Assembly (NCBI GenBank): GCA_949948895.1
Contig: CATLHE010000008.1
Span: 1 to 64,000 of the forward strand
Direction: 5' to 3'
Length of the DNA stretch: 64,000 bases
Origin: an uncultured Christensenella sp.
GTDB lineage: Bacteria; Bacillota; Clostridia; Christensenellales; Pumilibacteraceae
This document shows, piece after piece, positions 61,945 through 64,000 of this stretch. How positions within the stretch are numbered: position 1 is the stretch's first letter; each line of letters begins with the position of its first letter. A program made the position numbers and the translations under genes. A model generated the notes under the pieces. It saw nothing but the letters and a program-made list of their open reading frames with translations. It had not been told where the DNA came from and did not search any database.

Positions 61945-62406
61945 ATGACCGTAGCATTTGTGGGACATAGGAAGATTGAAACTTCTACTGATTTGAAATT
62001 AAAATTATATAATATAATAGAGCATTTAATTATTGATGAAGGAGCGGAAACTTTTTTATTTGGCAGTAGAAGTGAGTTTAACGATTTATGTTATACGGTA
62101 GTATCGGAACTACATGTGAAATATCGACAGATCAAACGTATTTATGTACGCGCCGAATATGAGTATGTTAACAGTGACTACACAGAATATCTTTTGACAA
62201 TGTATGAAGATACCTTTTATTCTCCACGGGTTCATGGTGCGGGCGCGCTATCTTATATAAAACGCAATGAAGTTATGATAGATTCATGCGATGTTTTAAT
62301 TGTGTATTGTAATGTCAACTATATGCCTATAAAAACAAGAAGCGGAACAAAGATAGCCGTTGAATATGCACAAAAGCACGGGAAGCGTATATTTAATTTA
62401 TACTGA
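61945..62406 (+). CDS. SLOG-like nucleotide-binding protein
   Basis: A 153-residue protein with an N-terminal strand and loop TVAFVGHRKI, then FLFGSRSEFNDLCYTVVSEL, then IVYCNVNY with SGTKIAVEYAQKHGKRI. This is the pattern of small Rossmann-like SLOG-family proteins (DUF1273/YpsA relatives), thought to bind nucleotide-like ligands. Its function is unproven; SLOG proteins are often sensors in conflict systems. The gene is AT-rich compared with its neighbours and divergently paired with the XRE regulator, which suggests a small acquired module. No Shine-Dalgarno is seen before ATG 61945. Confidence 0.7.
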   Translation: MTVAFVGHRKIETSTDLKLKLYNIIEHLIIDEGAETFLFGSRSEFNDLCYTVVSELHVKYRQIKRIYVRAEYEYVNSDYTEYLLTMYEDTFYSPRVHGAGALSYIKRNEVMIDSCDVLIVYCNVNYMPIKTRSGTKIAVEYAQKHGKRIFNLY

Positions 62407-62437
62407 TAACATACGGCATTGCCGCCGATCAAAGTTA

Positions 62438-62466
62438 TTGACAAATAAACTCAAAAGGTGTATAAT
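62438..62466 (+). promoter_or_regulatory. Consensus promoter of the RelB/DinJ gene
   Basis: TTGACA at 62438-62443, a 17-bp spacer and TATAAT at 62461-62466. Confidence 0.92.
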
Positions 62467-62496
62467 ATCGTCGTAAAACATAGGGAGAGGCGATTT

Positions 62497-62781
62497 ATGA
62501 ATAACACCATCAGAATAACCGTCAATACCGATGCGGAGACCAAAAGAGCGGCGGAAGAGCTTTTCGCGGAGCTCGGGCTCAATATGACCACGGCGGTCAA
62601 TATCTTTTTGAAACGCGCGTTGTTGGAGCGCGGCATACCGTTCGGCATAACGGCTAACGTTCCCAATACGGTAAACCCCATACCTGCGTTCAAGTGCGAA
62701 AAGAATAAAAAGGACGGCGACGAGTTGGACGACTTGCGCAGTGCGGCGTCTGACGAGGACGAAGCGCTGCGCCGCAGATAA
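62497..62781 (+). CDS. RelB/DinJ-family antitoxin, orphan
   Basis: A 94-residue protein. Residues 1-50 form the ribbon-helix-helix DNA-binding domain of the RelB/DinJ family (TIRITVNTDAETKRAAEEL, then LGLNMTTAVNIFLKRALLERGIPF). The C-terminus is charged and likely disordered until it binds a toxin. AGGGAG precedes ATG 62497, and an upstream in-frame ATG at 62458 lies in the promoter. No YafQ/RelE-type toxin follows: the next 86 bp hold only a terminator. It may be an orphan or control a distant gene. Confidence 0.85.
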   Translation: MNNTIRITVNTDAETKRAAEELFAELGLNMTTAVNIFLKRALLERGIPFGITANVPNTVNPIPAFKCEKNKKDGDELDDLRSAASDEDEALRRR

Positions 62782-62815
62782 GGCGTAGTTAGTATATTTT
62801 GATTTATTCAAACAC

Positions 62816-62844
62816 AAAAACCCCGCGCGTGCGCGAGGTTTTTT
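62816..62844. terminator. Bidirectional terminator
   Basis: AAAAACC and CGCGC pair with GCGCG and GGTTTTTT in one hairpin with A/T runs on both sides, between the convergent RelB/DinJ and zinc-ribbon genes. Confidence 0.85.
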
Positions 62845-62867
62845 AGTGCTTGAAAATTTATAGTAAT

Positions 62868-63485
62868 TTAAGGTTTGAACCTTACGTCGGTAACGGTTAT
62901 TTTGCCGCCGCAGTCGGGGCAGGGCGCGCGCGCCGTAAGGCTTTCAAACATATAACCCATGTTAGCCTCGTTGACGAGCGTGGTGTCGCCGCCGCAGGTG
63001 CGGCACTTTTGGGTGTAGAGATATATGCGTTCTTTCTTGTCCTCGATGGAGCTGACTTTGAGATAAATGCCCGACATGAGCTTTTTGCATTTGCGGCAGT
63101 AGAAAATGCCGTTGAACGCCACGAAACCTTCGGACTTGAACGCTTCGTCCCACATCGCCATACTGCGATTGAGCCGCTCTATTTGTTCGGGCGTATATTT
63201 GGAATAAACGTTACGAACGTCGTTCGCATCGAAAAGATTGATTGCAGTGCCGCAAGACTCGTAGTTGATCATCGAAAGCGCGTCGGCGTTGTTCATCATG
63301 AACGCGGTGCGCTGAGCTTCCGTCTTGTTCATGAGCATACGGTTGACCGCCTCCAAAAGCTTATCCGCGTCGCGCTCGGGAACGTTGTCCACTGCGTCCT
63401 GAAGCGTCGCCATGTTGAGCGTGCCTATCTCGAATGCGTGATTATGTCCGCATTTGGCGCACTTGAAAGTGACCGTTTTGACCAT
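62868..63485 (-). CDS. Zinc-ribbon protein of unknown function
   Basis: A 205-residue protein; the start at 63485 (MVKTVTFKCAKCGHNH) has GAGAGGG upstream, while a longer frame runs into the promoter. Four Cys pairs (CAKC near residue 9, CRKC and CRTC in the second half, CPDC near the end) would form two zinc ribbons that flank a helical middle. The CPDCGGKITVTDVRFKP end is typical of rubredoxin-like ribbons. No known family is assigned. The promoter is of good quality and the gene is monocistronic. Confidence 0.75.
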   Translation of the reverse strand: MVKTVTFKCAKCGHNHAFEIGTLNMATLQDAVDNVPERDADKLLEAVNRMLMNKTEAQRTAFMMNNADALSMINYESCGTAINLFDANDVRNVYSKYTPEQIERLNRSMAMWDEAFKSEGFVAFNGIFYCRKCKKLMSGIYLKVSSIEDKKERIYLYTQKCRTCGGDTTLVNEANMGYMFESLTARAPCPDCGGKITVTDVRFKP

Positions 63486-63527
63486 GTTTCTTATCGCCCT
63501 CTCATTATTGCCGTGATTACGATTACT

Positions 63528-63556
63528 ATTATACCATGCCTCCAACTATTTTTCAA
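63528..63556 (-). promoter_or_regulatory. Promoter of the zinc-ribbon gene
   Basis: On the minus strand: TTGAAA at 63556-63551, a 17-bp spacer and TATAAT at 63533-63528 preceded by TGG, an extended -10. The region 63486-63802 holds this, the palindrome at 63742 and the promoter at 63768; the DNA from about 63560 to 63740 is AT-rich with no gene seen. Confidence 0.8.
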
Positions 63557-63741
63557 GTGTTTTGGCTATAAAAGAAAAATACGCCGTATATAGCGATGAT
63601 CAAAGTTGAGTAAATAATAACGGTAGTTAAATAAGCGTAAAGTTTTTTGCCTATCGAACTCCGTCCGCTTCTTTGTAATGATTATGTGCAGAACGATAAA
63701 GTAAATAGTAAAGAGAATCCCGCTCGTTTAAAGTTTTCTTG

Positions 63742-63767
63742 CATACTTCTTTTTTAAAAGAAGTATG
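63742..63767. promoter_or_regulatory. 26-bp perfect palindrome next to a -35 box
   Basis: CATACTTCTTTT and AAAAGAAGTATG are exact inverted arms separated by two Ts. The palindrome ends at the base before the TTGACA of the following promoter. It could be an operator; as a terminator it would have no plus-strand gene to end. Confidence 0.65.
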
Positions 63768-63796
63768 TTGACAGGGAATGCGATAACGGGTATAAT
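63768..63796 (+). promoter_or_regulatory. Consensus promoter of the oxidoreductase gene
   Basis: TTGACA at 63768-63773, a 17-bp spacer and TATAAT at 63791-63796. ATG 63803 is 6 bases after the -10 box, where transcription would begin. Confidence 0.92.
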
Positions 63797-63802
63797 AACT
63801 CC

Positions 63803-64000
63803 ATGAACGAATACGATACCATAATATTAGGCGGCGGGCCCGCGGGCGCGACCGCGGCGCTATACCTCGCGCGCGCGGGACTGAAAGTACTGGTCCTGCA
63901 CGGCAATGCTTCGGCGCTCCACAAAGCCGAGCGCATCCAAAACTACTACGGTGCGGCGGACACTCCCACGGGCGCGGAACTGTACGCGCGCGGACTGAGC
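63803..64000 (+). CDS. FAD-dependent oxidoreductase, N-terminal part (cut by window end)
   Basis: The first 66 residues of a flavoprotein. The dinucleotide-binding motif GGGPAGATAALYLARAGLKV starts at residue 10 with the GxGxxG-type turn. The following part (NYYGAADTPTGAELYARG) resembles thioredoxin-reductase-like proteins, where FAD-binding residues precede a PTGxEL segment. The protein continues beyond the window. There is no Shine-Dalgarno and the promoter leaves no room for a leader, so it may be translated from a leaderless transcript. The exact enzyme cannot be told. Confidence 0.8.
   Translation, partial: MNEYDTIILGGGPAGATAALYLARAGLKVLVLHGNASALHKAERIQNYYGAADTPTGAELYARGLS

Noticed and set aside
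1..64000. tRNA or rRNA genes and insertion sequences with transposases
   Set aside because: I looked for conserved tRNA/rRNA segments and for transposase motifs and found none that I could support.

Overview
The window reads as one contig from an anaerobic, low-to-mid GC Gram-positive bacterium, most likely an uncultured gut member of Clostridia (Bacillota). Supporting signs are the order of the S10-spc-alpha ribosomal operon including map, a KOW-domain gene and infA, the zinc-type S14 and S4, a zinc lid in adenylate kinase, strong AGGAG ribosome binding sites, consensus TTGACA-17-TATAAT promoters, a lipoprotein and secreted pullulanase without outer-membrane genes, and an NrdG-like radical SAM activase. 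The species-level identity cannot be read from the sequence.

Layout. 1-7100: a cytoplasmic GH13 alpha-glucanase, a block of interspersed stem-loop repeats, an HD-domain dGTPase-like gene, and three minus-strand genes (membrane protein, Sel1-like protein, possible GalT-like protein). 7197-28345: a 21-kb polymorphic-toxin region. It holds two promoters with the same 18-bp palindrome and leader hairpin. The first drives a holin-like protein, a GT92-type glycosyltransferase, a 1784-residue Rhs protein and a small membrane immunity candidate. The second drives a 2334-residue Rhs protein and its immunity candidate. Between and after them lie displaced parts: the last 37 residues of a toxin with its own immunity gene, a 49-bp rhs scrap, an orphan membrane gene, and a promoterless Rhs C-terminal cassette that repeats 1,982 bp of the second Rhs gene and ends in a different toxin with two immunity candidates.

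28345-29875: more stem-loop repeats and a frameshifted GIY-YIG gene. 29875-46655: the S10-spc-alpha operon from rpsJ to rplQ behind a perfect promoter, with secY, adk, map and infA inside. It is interrupted at the rpsQ/rplN junction by about 410 bp of non-coding DNA with inverted ends. 46757-52402: a membrane protein, a DegT-like aminotransferase homologue, an NrdG-type activase, stem-loop repeats, and an Ala/Gln-rich coiled-coil protein with 141-bp internal repeats.

52696-57571: an operon of a surface lipoprotein and a secreted type I pullulanase. With the amylase at 449 this suggests outside debranching of starch or pullulan and cytoplasmic breakdown of the imported products. 57585-60750: an operon of two ankyrin-repeat proteins. 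60888-64000: a shortened cis-prenyltransferase homologue, a divergent XRE regulator/SLOG-like pair, an orphan RelB/DinJ antitoxin, a zinc-ribbon protein, and the start of an FAD-dependent oxidoreductase.

The most unusual content is the Rhs region. It looks like a toxin-switching locus: shared regulatory leaders, a holin-like first gene in place of visible secretion signals, hydrophobic glycine-rich toxin tips paired with membrane immunity proteins, and a silent cassette with long homology for exchange.
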